This document shows, piece after piece, positions 52,081 through 63,207 of a stretch of 64,000 nucleotides of DNA. The notes under the pieces are model-generated. The model was given only the letters and a program-made list of their open reading frames with translations. It was not told where the DNA came from and searched no databases. The translations under genes were made by a program, and so were the position numbers. This stretch comes from Selaginella tamariscina (taxonomy: Eukaryota; Streptophyta; Lycopodiopsida; Selaginellales; Selaginellaceae): the NCBI GenBank assembly GCA_003024785.1, contig PUQB01000129.1, positions 1 to 64,000 of the forward strand, read 5' to 3'. Each line of letters begins with the position of its first letter. Position 1 is the first letter of the stretch.

Positions 52081-52925
52081 GATGGCGGGATTAATCCTGC
52101 CGCAGACTCTACCCCTTCAGAGTGAGTCGGCGGGATTAACCGCCGCCGACTCTACCCCGTCGGAGAGAGTCGGCGGGATTAATCCCGCCGCCGACTCTAC
52201 CCCGTCGGAGAGAGGCGGTGGGATTAATCCGCCGCCGACTCTACCCCGTCGGAGAGAGGCGGCGGGATTAATCCCGCCGCCGATACTTCCTCGTCGGAGA
52301 GAAGCGGCGGGATTAATCCCGCCGCGGGCTCCCTTCGACGAGGAAGTAGCAGCGGGATTAATCCCGCCGTGGGCTCCCTCCGACTAGGAAGTATCGGCGG
52401 AATTAATCCTGCCGCTGGATCTTCCTCGTCTGTGAGAGTCGACGGGATTAATCCCGCTGCAAATTCCTCCGACGAGGAAGAGGGGTCGGGATTAATCCCA
52501 CCCAAACACTGACGACGGGAATAGGCGGCGGGATTAATCCCGCACAACTCTGACGACGGGGAATAAGCGGCGGGATTAATCCTGCCCACAACTCTCTCCG
52601 AAAATATGATTTCAAAGAGATTCGGGATGAATTTTGCCCACAAATATTTAAAACAGGGAAGTAGTGGCGAGATTAATCCCGCCACCCCTTCTCTGCCTCC
52701 TAAAATGGTTGGCGATTAATCCCGCCGACAACTCTTTCTAATAAATTCAAGTAAATCATTATCAGTTGAAAGAGTTATCGGCGGGATTAATCTTGCCGCT
52801 CTTTTTAAGAGGCGGAGAAGCATTGCCCGAACTAATTCTGCCATAGCTAAAGAGATGGTGGCGGGATTAATCCCGCCACCTCTTCAAAGAGGCGAAAAAA
52901 AATGCCGGATTAATCCTGCCGCCCC
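52081..52925. repeat. Palindrome array 1: about 18 copies of GGCGGGATTAATCCCGCC
   Basis: The 18-bp perfect palindrome, or a variant with one to four changes, recurs about every 40-50 bp. The best copies are near 52174, 52262, 52306 and 52857. Early spacers are themselves related ('CCGACTCTACCCCGTCGGAGAGAG') and partly inverted around the core, so the first third forms nested hairpins. Toward the right end the spacing loosens and the copies decay. The array is GC-rich in strongly AT-rich surroundings. It starts 170 bp beyond the 5' end of the transposase-like relic. Confidence 0.92.
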
Positions 52926-54130
52926 GGCTAACCGAGAATACTAAGTTAAAAGTATATTTAAACGGGATAAATCCCTAACAAATATATTAAATGCATTCCT
53001 AAATCTCTAAATTCTAAATTTAAGAGAGAATATAAGAGAGTGAATCTTTATAAATATATCTAAATTTTTATAATACTTACTTGTAAACAGCACTGAAGGC
53101 GCCGTTTCCTATAAACAATAGTGCACCCAATTTAATGTCGCTCCTAAGCTGATCACTAAGAGAAAAAAGAGAAAATCTGAAGAGTGAAAATGAAGAAACC
53201 CTTGCCGGAGAAAGAACCAGATCTGAATTTGAGTGGAAATTAAATATTTTCAAATTTACATGTCAGACTGATAATACTTATGTCAGAAATTCAAAATTTT
53301 TGAAATAACAGAAAAGAAAATTTAAGATGAGTTGAAACAAATAACCGACAGTCTAACATATATACTCTCCATTCCAATGAGTGTTAAAATTGCATTTATG
53401 TCATTCAAGTGCTTCAAGCTGTTTAATATTACGAAATTTTTGTAATTATTCTACATTCTTAATATTCAAGTATATATATTAAGTTTATATTTATATATAT
53501 ATCACTAATACAATATAATTGATATTATTATGTATTATTTAAATTATTCATAGTCTGTTTATTATTATTATTTTCTTAATTACTCGAGTAATTAATTTAC
53601 ATTTCCTACTTTATGGGATTCTTGTTATTTTCTTAATATTCAAGAATATTCCAGTATTAAACATGATTATCATAATTAAATTAGTCTTATTCTTAATTAT
53701 CTCAGTAATTATTCTACATTTGTATATATTAATGGGATTTTCTCAATTAATTTGTTATTATTTCAAGAATATTCTAGTGTTAACCTTATTATCAATTTTA
53801 AATTAATATATATTATTAAAACTATATATGGCTATATATTAGATAAAAATCATATATTATTATATTAATTTAAAATATGTTCATAGTGTGTATATTAATA
53901 TTATTTTCTTAATTATTCGATGTTTGTTTTGCACATATTATATATAAACACAATCATAAATTTATATATACATGTGCACACGCATTAGAAGCACTTACAG
54001 AGACACATATGCACACACATGCACATTGCCCTAAACCAAACTTGAGAAATTATATGTTGCTTCTTTATTGAAAAACATCATGTTCAACGCATGTATGATC
54101 TATATGTACTCAGTGTGTGTATATGTAACA
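52926..54130. other. AT-rich DNA, no gene seen
   Basis: Contains one stray half-decayed palindrome ('GGGATAAATCCC' near 52963) and long AT runs. No coding signal was recognised. Confidence 0.5.
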
Positions 54131-54740
54131 CATTGAATTTACACATGTAATATATATGTATGTCTGTGTGTATACATGTGTGTATGTATATATGTGTACT
54201 AATATAATATATGCAATGTGTACGATTTTTCATTTGTTAACACTCTATCTTTCTCTCATACATACACAGTGTCACCATGCATAATCCCTTCTTCATACAT
54301 ACACACATGCATGATCATGATCCATAATATGTAGCCTGTCTCTTCTCTCATACATACACACCATGCATGATCCATAATATGTACTGATGTTACAATATTA
54401 TGTAATATGTATAATGTATATCTGTGTATAACACTCACTCCTCTCATACATAACACCATGCATGATCCATCCTAACCCTAAACCCTAAACCCTACATTGA
54501 ATTTACACAGTAATATGTATGTATGTCTGTGTGTATACACGTGTGTATGTATATGTGTGTACTAATATATCCAATGTGTATGAATTTAATTTGTTAACAC
54601 TCTCACTCTTCTCTCATATATATACACCATGCATGATCCATGTAAATATGTACTGTCTCTCTTCTCTCAAACATACACACCATGCATGATCCATAATATG
54701 TATTGTCACTCTTCTCTCATAAATAACACACCATACATGA
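54131..54740. repeat. Tandem duplication of about 365 bp with 'CATGCATGATCCATAATATGTA' units
   Basis: The phrase 'ATTGAATTTACACA' followed by 'GTATGTCTGTGTGTATACA' occurs near 54131 and again near 54496. Between and after them 'CACCATGCATGATCCAT' recurs at least four times. A short telomere-like run (CCCTAAA-type, 54474-54494) sits at the junction of the two units. Confidence 0.65.
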
Positions 54741-54944
54741 TCCTGTACTCTGTCTCTCTAATATTAATATGTACTAATATGTATGTATAATACTATGTGT
54801 GTATATATGTATCGCTGCACATGAAACTTTAACACTCTCATGGACACACACGTGTTAAACCCTTGCATGATATTTATTCTTGGGTGTATGTGATACACCC
54901 ACGCACACACGCACACGCTGATAATATAATGAAAGATATTCGTT

Positions 54945-55082
54945 TAGGGCGAATCTATAATTTATTCTTTTAGGGTTTAAGTATATTCTTAGAAGGAATA
55001 TTCGATTAGGGTTAATATATATTCTATTCCTTTTAGGGTTTAAGTATATTCCTAGGGTTTGTAAGGCGGCGGCGGCGGCATG
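54945..55082 (+). promoter_or_regulatory. Telo-box-rich segment and possible first exon of the downstream gene
   Basis: 'TTTTAGGGTTTAAGTATATTC' occurs near 54969 and in a second copy near 55029, with further TAGGGTT motifs around them. They are followed by (GGC)n and an ATG at 55080, then 'TCACACAG' and a possible donor. Such layouts are typical of plant 5' ends. No later exon joins it in a proven frame, so the link to the gene at 56880 is speculative. Confidence 0.3.
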
Positions 55083-55089
55083 GAAATCT

Positions 55090-55360
55090 CCTTCTCTCTC
55101 TCACACAGGTGAGATCTCTCTCTCTCACACACGCACACTCGTATACATATACACACACAGATATATATATATATATGTGTATATATCTCCTTTTCTCTCT
55201 CTCTTCTCTATAGATCTCTATCTCTTGCACACACACGCACACTCGTATACATATACACACAAGATATATATATATATATATCTCCTTCTTTCTCTCTCTT
55301 CTCTATAGATCTCTATCTCTCGCACACACGCACACTCGTATACATATACACACACACACA
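55090..55360. repeat. Minisatellite, three units of about 93-104 bp
   Basis: 'ACTCGTATACATATACACAC' recurs at 55137, 55241 and 55334, with TC-rich and TA-rich blocks between. Related simple-sequence blocks continue to about 55800. Confidence 0.75.
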
Positions 55361-55802
55361 GATATTATATATATAATATATATTATATTATATATATTCT
55401 ATTTATTTATCTATATATATGTGTGTGTGTGTGTATCTGTATAATTTTATTGATTTGTTAATTGTATCTCTCGCACACACACGCACACTCCTGTATATAT
55501 ATATGTGTGTGTGTGTGTTTGTTTTCTGTATGATTTTATTTGTTTCACACACGCATACACACGATATACATATACATATATATATATATATATATACCTA
55601 TGTATACATACATATATTATGTGTACTAGTATCTATTATAATTTTATTTATTTATCTATCTCTCGCACACACACGCGTATATACATATACATATACATAT
55701 ATGTGTGTGTGTGTATCTGTATAATTTTACTATCTCTGGCACACACACGCACTCTCCTACACACACATATACATATATATATATTATATGTGTGTGTGTG
55801 TG

Positions 55803-56585
55803 TAGCGGCGGGATTAATCCCGCCGCTATATAATTAACCACTCGGCGGCGGGATTAATCCCGCCGCGTACGCATGCCCTGCGCGGAATCGGCGGGATTTA
55901 TCCCGCCGATTGGCCTGCCTGAAGGGCCTAGGCGGCGGGATTAATCCCGCGATTCGCACAGGGCATTGGCGTTCCAGCGGGATTAATCCCGCCCGCGCGA
56001 AGGCAGGAATCCCGTGGGGCCTAGGCGGCGGGATTAATCCCGCGTAGCATGCCCTGCGGAATCGGGCGGGATTTATCCCGCCGCCATTGGCCTGCCTGAA
56101 GGCCTAGGCGGCGGGATTAATCCCGCCCGATTCGAGCAGGGAATTGGTGTCCGGCGGGATTAATCCCGCGCATAGGGACCGAGTGAAGGCCCTGGGCGGC
56201 GGGATTAATCCCGCCGACCTTCAATGCTGTTGGAGAATGAATCCCGCCACCCTTCCTTTTTTTCTCCATTGGTGAGTCGGACCAATCCCAAACGTTTCTG
56301 TCTGAGACGTAGAAGGTTTACAACATACCAATGGAGAGAACTGGGAAGGGTGGGGAAATTCATTTAACCATCCCTTACATGGTGGGCGAGATTAATCCGC
56401 CTCCTTTCTGGAGTCACTGAAGGGGTGTGCCAAATAAATCCTGCCCAGTTCTCTCTGAGACGAGAAGGGTGGCAAGATTAATTCCGCACTCCCGTTCAAG
56501 GCCTCCAGAAAGGTGGCGAGATTAATCCCGCCCACTCTTTCAGGAGGCATTGAAGGGGGCGAGATTAATCCCGCCGCACCTTCCA
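55803..56585. repeat. Palindrome array 2: about 16 copies, with a ~177-bp higher-order unit
   Basis: It has the same GGCGGGATTAATCCCGCC core as array 1, spaced about 40-50 bp. From 55865 to 56220 four-palindrome blocks repeat with a period near 177 bp. Each holds one TTTATC variant core, and 'GCATGCCCTGCG' (near 55869 and 56047) starts each block. Spacers 'GCCCTGC..GGAATC' and 'GATTCG..CAGGG' are inverted copies of each other. Copies right of 56230 are diverged ('GGCGAGATTAATCCCGCC') and interrupted. Array 2 ends about 300 bp before the first recognisable exon of the downstream gene. Confidence 0.92.
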
Positions 56586-56879
56586 TGTGAATATATATGT
56601 GTATTAGTATATATAAGTTGCATATCTCATTTTATTTACTTTTATCATCTTATCATAATATTTCGAGTAAAAGCTAGGAAACTATGTAAAACTGTCCAGA
56701 GCTCACATTTGTGGTGGTTCTAAAACGAAATGTTATCTTTCTTTGCACTAACACAAAGGTGAGCTTTGGACAGTTAATTCCGTCTACTTCTCTCTGTGTA
56801 TTATTTTTGTATATTCGGGTTTATACAAGTGTGTGTGCGTTTTTATATGATTTGTATTCATAGTGTATTATTTTGCAGA

Positions 56880-59800
56880 AGGACGATTTGATTAAACAAG
56901 GAGATCGAGTCATTAGTATGGAGTCGTCGTCAAATTCTGGGTAAGAATTAAAATAAAATCTGTTATACTCGGATATGTGCTTGAACTAATCATTTTTGTA
57001 TTCAGATGTGGAATTGAGGTGACATTAAAGACGAGAGCAGGAGAAGAGATGGGCAGGGGGATTCTGGAATCAACTTGGCCATATTTCAAACTAAACGGGA
57101 AGCGCATTGGAACAACCATGGTTGCTGTCAAACTAACCTCTGTCACATCGCATGGACAAGCAAAACAATGGAAAGTGGGTGTGCTAGTCAAGCATCCGAA
57201 AGCATGCTGTGAACCCAGATTGAACGATGCTCGACACATATGCCTTGTTCCATCCAATGTCACGTTCTCGGATCCAGAGGTCGCAGTTACAACATTAATT
57301 TCGGGTGGTTTTGTCGACTTGTGGATAATGACGTTCACGTGTTCACTAATGATGTTGACCTTGGAGTTCTTCTTCAACTCAACGAAAGCCCATCTATGGA
57401 GGGGATCCATCTGGATGTCTACTTCGAAGATCTTCAGACTCATCGAGTAGGTGTATTGTCAGGAGATATTGCTTCACAATACAGAAAATCAGCAAGTGGA
57501 GCAATCGTTCCCTCTTCACATTGAAGAAGAACACTGCGACATCAAAGGAGATTGAGAGGGTGGCTTGGTCTCAGGTTCTTTACAGATCACGTTCAATTTG
57601 CTTAGCAAATTTCGGGAGCTGGAAGAGTGTGCCGAGAACCTTAGAACAGCATCATCGGGGATCACACATGTTGATTCGGATCGTAAAGAAAATCATTAGT
57701 CGTTTTGTCAGCTGCACCTGTGGCGTCCCATGCTGCAATAAGCCACAAGGAAATGATGTTGGATGATAGATTTACCAGTGTAGGGTTAAGTATTGCAGCG
57801 TCAACCCAAACTTCAATTACAGGCCACTCAATCAGGAACGTGTAGCTGAGCTCATGGAGAAGATGAAGGACGACAATTCTTACACCGTTCCACATAATGC
57901 TGTTTTGTGCCATACTACGAAAGACAAAAGGCGCTGACAAATGTGGATCACAACACCGAACAAATGAGGAAGGTTCAGACGGAGAATAGAAAATCAATAA
58001 GTACTACATCATTAGTGGCCAGCACACAATAACGGCAGCCCAACGACTTCTCGAGAACACAACAAAGGAACGATGGCAACAAAACTTTCCGAGCATACCC
58101 GTGAGAAGCTGACGAAAAGATCGGCGTTTTTAGCGAAGCCGAATCTCACAATCGAGCAGTACCATAAGTTATCGGCGGAATGGGACGCTGCAGACACCAA
58201 CCACTACAACAGCAAAATATGGGAGAAGTTCAAACACACGCGAGCCGTGTGGGAATCTCTTCAGCGACCACAAAGAGCTACCGCAGGGAATACACAATCT
58301 GCGGATACCGGGTAAGCAAATTGTTTGGGCGGGATTTATCTCGCCGGTATATTAATCTGTCTTTTTCCTCAGAGAGTTGAAGAAATTGTAGCAGTTGATT
58401 TTGCCCAGGTGGGCGGGAAGGAAACATCCTTTTGATGATGTTGATTTCTTGTCCCGAGATAGGATCTTTGCGAAATGGTTGGGGATTATGGAATCCTTTT
58501 CAAAAGGAACACTGAAGAAGAAGCAGACAAGTGAAGTGGAGCCCTCAGAAAGTCTGCAAAGAAACCCAGTAAGACGCCGAAGGCTAAGTCTGTTCAATCT
58601 ATAAAGGATGTAGACAACGATTTCAAGCTCACATGGTTGAAGCCTTTAAATGGAACAACGATGGAGGAGATGGAAGTCTTGGCTGATTTGGTGATTGATG
58701 GCAAATTACAATTAACAACAGCAGCCCACCTCTCCTTTTCATCTCAAGGCAATGGAGTTGAAGACGGTCAGGCACTTCAAGGAGTGGTTGGGAATACACT
58801 GCCACAAACTGGGTCAACAAATATTTTGCATGTGACAAATGATGATATGCTTGTCGAATGGGTGAATCAATCGGAAGATCTGGGCAAGAATCTATTGCAC
58901 GCCAACGCCAAAAAGGAGAACATTGCGATGACGCCTTCTCTTATGGCAGTCCTTCAGCAGCGGAGAACCGAGTTGAACCTTATAAAGGAGGATGCTACGA
59001 ATCACGACAAGCCCTACAGATGTTTGTTGTTGGATTCGGAGACTTTATGGGGTACCATCACTGCTTGTAGGAAACCGTTTCAATTGTTCGTGATGGATCG
59101 GCGGGTGTCAAAAAATCTTCGACAGACAGGACACTAGAGGATTTGGTGGAGAAACTTAGCCGTGCAAGCATGTACAAAGAAGGTATTTATTATTGAATTC
59201 ATACTTGCTCTTGACTGATATCTACTTTTTAGGTATTTATTTCTTGATTCTTGCTCATGTCACCGATACCTTTGCCTTCTCCTTTGCCAAGAGGAATAAA
59301 CATCGTTGGACAGGATTTTATATGAATGATGCTGATCCAAGTGCATTGATTCGGTTGTTCACTTGGTTGTTAGGAATGCGCCAAACATTTCAAACTTCCA
59401 AATGACTGGCCAGGCATCTGTTTGCACTCCAACGGCCCTGAACCTCCATCCGATACACCGATAGGTGAGTGACGTATTCGCAATGTACGTTATCCAAACA
59501 TACAAGTCAAGCGGCACGGAGCATCGTCAACTTGATTAGGGGTCCTCACAGTGATGCGTGGGTTTTTGACTACTGCACTAGGGGGTCCGTCTTGAAGGAG
59601 TGTTACCTTCGGCATACATGTGTATTTGCCGTTGAAAAGGATAAGACCATGGTTGAGGACCTGAACAAGTGGATAGATAGGTTCTCAACTGACTACCCCA
59701 ACGAATCCATAAAGGTATTTGAGAAAGTTCCCTCCAGATAAGTGCGATAGCTCTGAAGACGAATCTGGTTCAATGTCGGAGTCTGAGAACGAACTTCAAT

Positions 59801-59972
59801 CAGATATTAGACCGGAAGTTATCTCGAGGAGTACAGAACATTGCACACTCCATTACCCATGGAAACATCAATAGAAGATGCAGAAGATCTTGAACCATCT
59901 CACAAGCGGCTTAGACCTTCTTCGCCTCACTCAGAAGGTAATAGCGAAGAAGAATTGTTAATGAATTGTTAG
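56880..59972 (+). pseudogene. Unidentified multi-exon gene, frame-broken; C-terminal part methyltransferase-like
   Basis: I do not recognise the whole protein. On the plus strand a plausible exon 'KDDLIKQGDRVISMESSSNSG' (56880) is spliced to 'CGIEVTLKTRAGEEMGRG' and 'LNGKRIGTTMVAVKLTSV' (57000-57140). Then follow 'EGIHLDVYFEDLQTHRVGVL' (57400), 'MMLDDRFTSVGLSIAASTQ' (57750), 'LAKPNLTIEQYHKLSAEWDA' (58130) and a long open stretch at 58637-59137. Near 59500-59690, 'DAWVFDYCTRGSVL' followed by 'CVFAVEKD' resembles the SAM-binding motif I of DNA N4/N6 methyltransferases (D/N..G.G..., then an acidic residue ending strand 2), but with degenerate glycines. The tail is acidic with an NLS-like 'HKRLRP', ending at 59972. 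Frames change about every 300-500 bp. It is divergent from the relic at 49-52 kb. Confidence 0.4.
58326..58346. repeat. Isolated palindrome copy inside the 57-60 kb gene
   Basis: 'GGGCGGGATTTATCTCGCC' is a one- to two-change variant of the array palindrome, in a probable intron more than 1.7 kb from array 2. Confidence 0.7.
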
Positions 59973-60173
59973 AGTGACGAATAGTTGTAAATGAGTGTAA
60001 CATAAGGCATTTTTGTATATTTCTTTTATATTTGTACAGAAAATAAATTCTCAAGGATTAATGAAGCTTTTAGTTCAAACATGGGTCACACATTAACAAG
60101 GTAAATAATATACCTTGATAATTTTAAGGTCAGCTAATTATCATTTTGCAGATGTAATGAAATAATTGAGAAC

Positions 60174-61392
60174 ATGGATTTTCAGCATTGGCATGAGGTA
60201 AGAGAGGGGTTTGGCGACAATTTCTTGTGCCACATGTTCAGAATGACAGAGTTCATGCAGGAAATGGATAATAATGCAGCTCAAAACATCGTTACCATGG
60301 GGGCCACTTCAGTTTTTCATCATCATTTTTATTGGCTTCAGTTCCGAAATCAATTTCTTCAGCACATGCAATATCTGAATCTTGTAAGGATGATGTACAA
60401 TTAAATGATGAAGGGATAGGCAACGAGATAGTGGCAACGGATAAATGTGAAAGGGAGCAAACAAGTGATTTGCAAAGTATTCAAGAGGCAACGCTATCTC
60501 ATGTTACTCATGGCCATATTGTGTTGTTGGATGTCAATGGTGTTCTGCTTCATCGACAAAGGCCCGAGGATAGGAAAAAAGAAATCAAACAAGGAGATTT
60601 CATTCCTTGTCATGGTAAATTTCGATATGATATTATTTTTCGTCCAGGGTTGGATCGTCTCTTTCAAAAGCTTAAGGAGATGGGTGCGCTTGTGGGGATT
60701 TGGTCATGCATGCAGATTCATAACTTAACACCGCTGTTGAATTTGCTTAAAAACATTGTAGTGTTGCAGAAGAGGTGATTCGTAAAGATTGGATTTTTGA
60801 CCAGCGAATGTTATAAACCTCTCGAATTTCACAATATAAGAAAGGAAAGCAAGCCATACTTCTTCAAGAATGAAAGAATAATTGGGACTCATGGGGAGAT
60901 CAGTCGCTTAAGGATAATGAAGAATGCACATATCTTAGTAGTAGACGACTCTCCTCAGAAGGCTATGCTCAACCAAAACATTGCTTGTATTCATCCAATC
61001 ACTTTCGATCCATATTCTGATACCGATATCATGGATGAGCTAGTGAACTACTTGGATACGTGCCTCAGAAAGAAGAATCTAAAAATTTTTGTGAGCAGTA
61101 TCCACCGTATCATACATTTCCTGAAGCTTTTCTTTCTCGTGATTTTGAATTTTATAAAATGAAGGATAGCAACCGGGCGCTTTATAATATTATTCTTAAG
61201 GAACGTCATTTTTTAGATGAGCCTTTATGCAGACCTCTCTTATACATCTTATGTATTAACAAGGATGGCAACTCCAATTGCATTCGTGAGAGTGTTAAGT
61301 GGTGGCAACAACATCAAGATATTGACCAAAATGATTTGATTAATCCGGAGAGTGATGATTTAGACAAAATAAGGAGATTTCTTGTATGTTAG
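60174..61392 (+). CDS. FCP1/HAD-type phosphatase-like protein, frame slips
   Basis: The core reads 'HIVLLDVNGVLLHR' (HAD motif I, D-x-N-G form), 'FRPGLDRLFQKLKEMG' and 'VGIWSCMQIHNL', then 'KPYFFKN' and 'ILVVDDSPQKAMLNQ' (motif IV-like). The C-terminal part is 'FCEQYPPYHTFPEAFLSRDF'. This order fits the plant HAD group with an FCP1 homology domain, in which D-x-N is usual in place of D-x-D, so the Asn is not by itself a defect. Substrate is unknown. Frames change near 60330, 60770-60820 and 61060, with the protein continuing each time. The first ATG used (60174, 'MDFQHWHEVREGFGDN') is a guess. It follows the methyltransferase-like gene on the same strand by 200 bp. Active gene with assembly errors and recent pseudogene are both possible. 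Confidence 0.6.
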
Positions 61393-61720
61393 GAAGAAAG
61401 TATTTATAAAAAATTAACATGTTGATAAGAAATGATTTCATTTGTAATTATGTTTGATATATTTCTTCATTATTTGTAAACTTTTTTAGAATAATATGAA
61501 TATTCTAAGATAGTTTAGGAATATTCCTTACTAAGTAAGGTTATTGAAGGATTAATTAATTAATTAATTAATATTTAAGGCTTAATTACATATTAATTAA
61601 ATGATTAATTAATAATTAAAACTTAAGTATTAATTAGTAATTTATTTTATATTCCCATTTTCACGTATCATGCCCACTTTAGTTACAACGTGCATTATAT
61701 GTAATTATAATGTGTGTGTA
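61393..61720. mobile_element. AT-rich spacer with a partial MITE relative
   Basis: The 'CCCACTTTAGTTACAACGTGCA' region and upstream 'GAATATTCCTTA' and 'ATTAATTA' blocks resemble one arm of the foldback element at 48265-48575. Only part is present. The rest is simple AT sequence. Confidence 0.4.
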
Positions 61721-62269
61721 CGTGCATGTGACCAGAACACAGCAAGAATATCGGTACATGTAGTTAATTAGCTGCATATATGTGAACGAGGATGTGAAAA
61801 GTATCATAATGATATAATTTACCAATAAAACATACAAATTGCATTCTCATTATAATTCAAAAGTCTCTTTTCATTTCTTTATTTAGTTTATGTACACATT
61901 CAAATGATGCATATACACATGTATATACACATGTAAACTTATATCACATTACAGGACTTGTTTATGTTTATTTTCATGCTGATAATTCTTTGGCCAAAAC
62001 TCAACAGCCTTGCCTGTTTTCCCGCACACACTCGGGCACTTCTGAAGGCTCAACGTATACAAACACAATCACTTTGTTTTTCTTCCGCACGTATGCTCAA
62101 CACCTGCATGCGTGTGTGTGTGTGTGTGCGCGCGCGCGTGCGTGCCGTACACACATATATATATTTAAAAATGAAAACTAAGGATCTCAAGAAACATAAA
62201 ACTTCATACCTAAGTGTTCTCTTCCATGCATCTTCCAATTGGGCCAGAAACTTACTTGTGCATCAATAA

Positions 62270-62300
<31 letters not shown>

Positions 62301-62370
62301 TAAATAAGGAGAGAGACAAAAAACTTTATGTCATAGTCAATGAAGTTTCTTAGCAAGTGAATGCAGGCTT
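61720..62370 (-). pseudogene. Broken tandem copy of the HIPP gene
   Basis: The block matches 63030-63865 in order: 'CAGAACACAGCAAGAATATC', 'GCTGCATATATGTGAACGA', the last coding exon (61992-62105) and 'CTTCCAATTGGGCC', then 'GAAGTTTCTTAGCAAGTGAA'. The exon has lost 9 bases and gained a G (GCGGGAAAA), so its frame is broken. The exon with the metal-binding CxxC is missing altogether. It is a decayed duplicate. Confidence 0.75.
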
Positions 62371-62849
62371 GAAGGATATAAACAAATACTTAATAATTTT
62401 AATTAAACTAATAAATATATAAAATTATACATCAAGTGTGTAGAAAGAACAGTTACAATTCAGAGTTTCAAGGATTTTAAAAGCATTCCAAAAAGTAATT
62501 TGTATTGAATCGTAATTATAATTAATTTTTGATGATGCTAAAGTATGCACATTTTAAAATGGTTTACAATAGCATAAAAAAAAACTCGCATTTTACATGT
62601 TCGCAAACAAACAAATCTTTGATATTACGAAGAAAATACTTGTCCTGATAGAGTTGTTTATAAGCGCTAATACAAGTAATTGTAAAACACATTATGTTAA
62701 ATTTAAAAAAAATAATTATTTTAAATCTTAAAATTAAAAAAAAAAAATTGAAGTACAAAAGATTTATATAATATATACTTATTAGATATACATACAGAAA
62801 ATATATAATCTAAGATATACATACATACATTGCTTATAATAGACATAAA
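62371..62849. other. AT-rich spacer, no gene seen
   Basis: AT-rich intergenic DNA with poly-A runs; no coding signal. Confidence 0.5.
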
Positions 62850-62990
62850 CTTGAGAAAAAGTGCACTTGCAAAGAAATTAGGCGGAAATTTGCGATCGAC
62901 AAAAACTTGACTCTTTATTTTTATTTAATCACATATTAATTTACTTTTAAAAACGATCGTCATCGTACAACAAACACTCAAGATGTGTTG
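62850..62990. repeat. Dispersed repeat copy B (partner at 47985-48190)
   Basis: Same ordered phrases as copy A ('CTTGAGAAAAAGT', 'ACTTGCAAAGAAATTAGGC', 'AACTTGACTCTTTATTTT', 'CATCGTACAACAAA'). It lies about 200 bp downstream of the HIPP gene's stop. Confidence 0.65.
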
Positions 62991-63207
62991 AAATTTAAAT
63001 ACTATAACTGTGTGCGTGCGTGCGTGCGTGCGTGTGAGTGCGTGTGCCAGAACACAGCAAGAATATCCATACATGTATATATGTATTAATTAGCTGCATA
63101 TATGTGAACGAAGATGTGAAACGTATCAATACGAGGGAAGGCAAATTGCAGTCTCATTGTATATTTAGTTATGTACAAATTGTATGTTTATATATACATG
63201 TTTTATA

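Noticed and set aside
52082-52685. Open frames on both strands with repeated 'AGLIPP' or 'GGINPAA' peptides
   Set aside because: They are translations of the palindrome array. Because the core is symmetric, both strands give similar peptides, and spacing is not a constant multiple of three. No start, splice or conservation evidence.
54474-54494. Chromosome end
   Set aside because: Only about three units, flanked by ordinary sequence on both sides.
52081-56585. CRISPR-like arrays
   Set aside because: The repeats are palindromic cores with variable, partly inverted spacers of related sequence, in a plant genome with no cas genes. The resemblance is only in the regular spacing.
56913-57443. 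176-codon open frame on the minus strand
   Set aside because: It is antisense to the better-supported plus-strand exon at 57000-57330, has no domain, and runs into low-complexity sequence.
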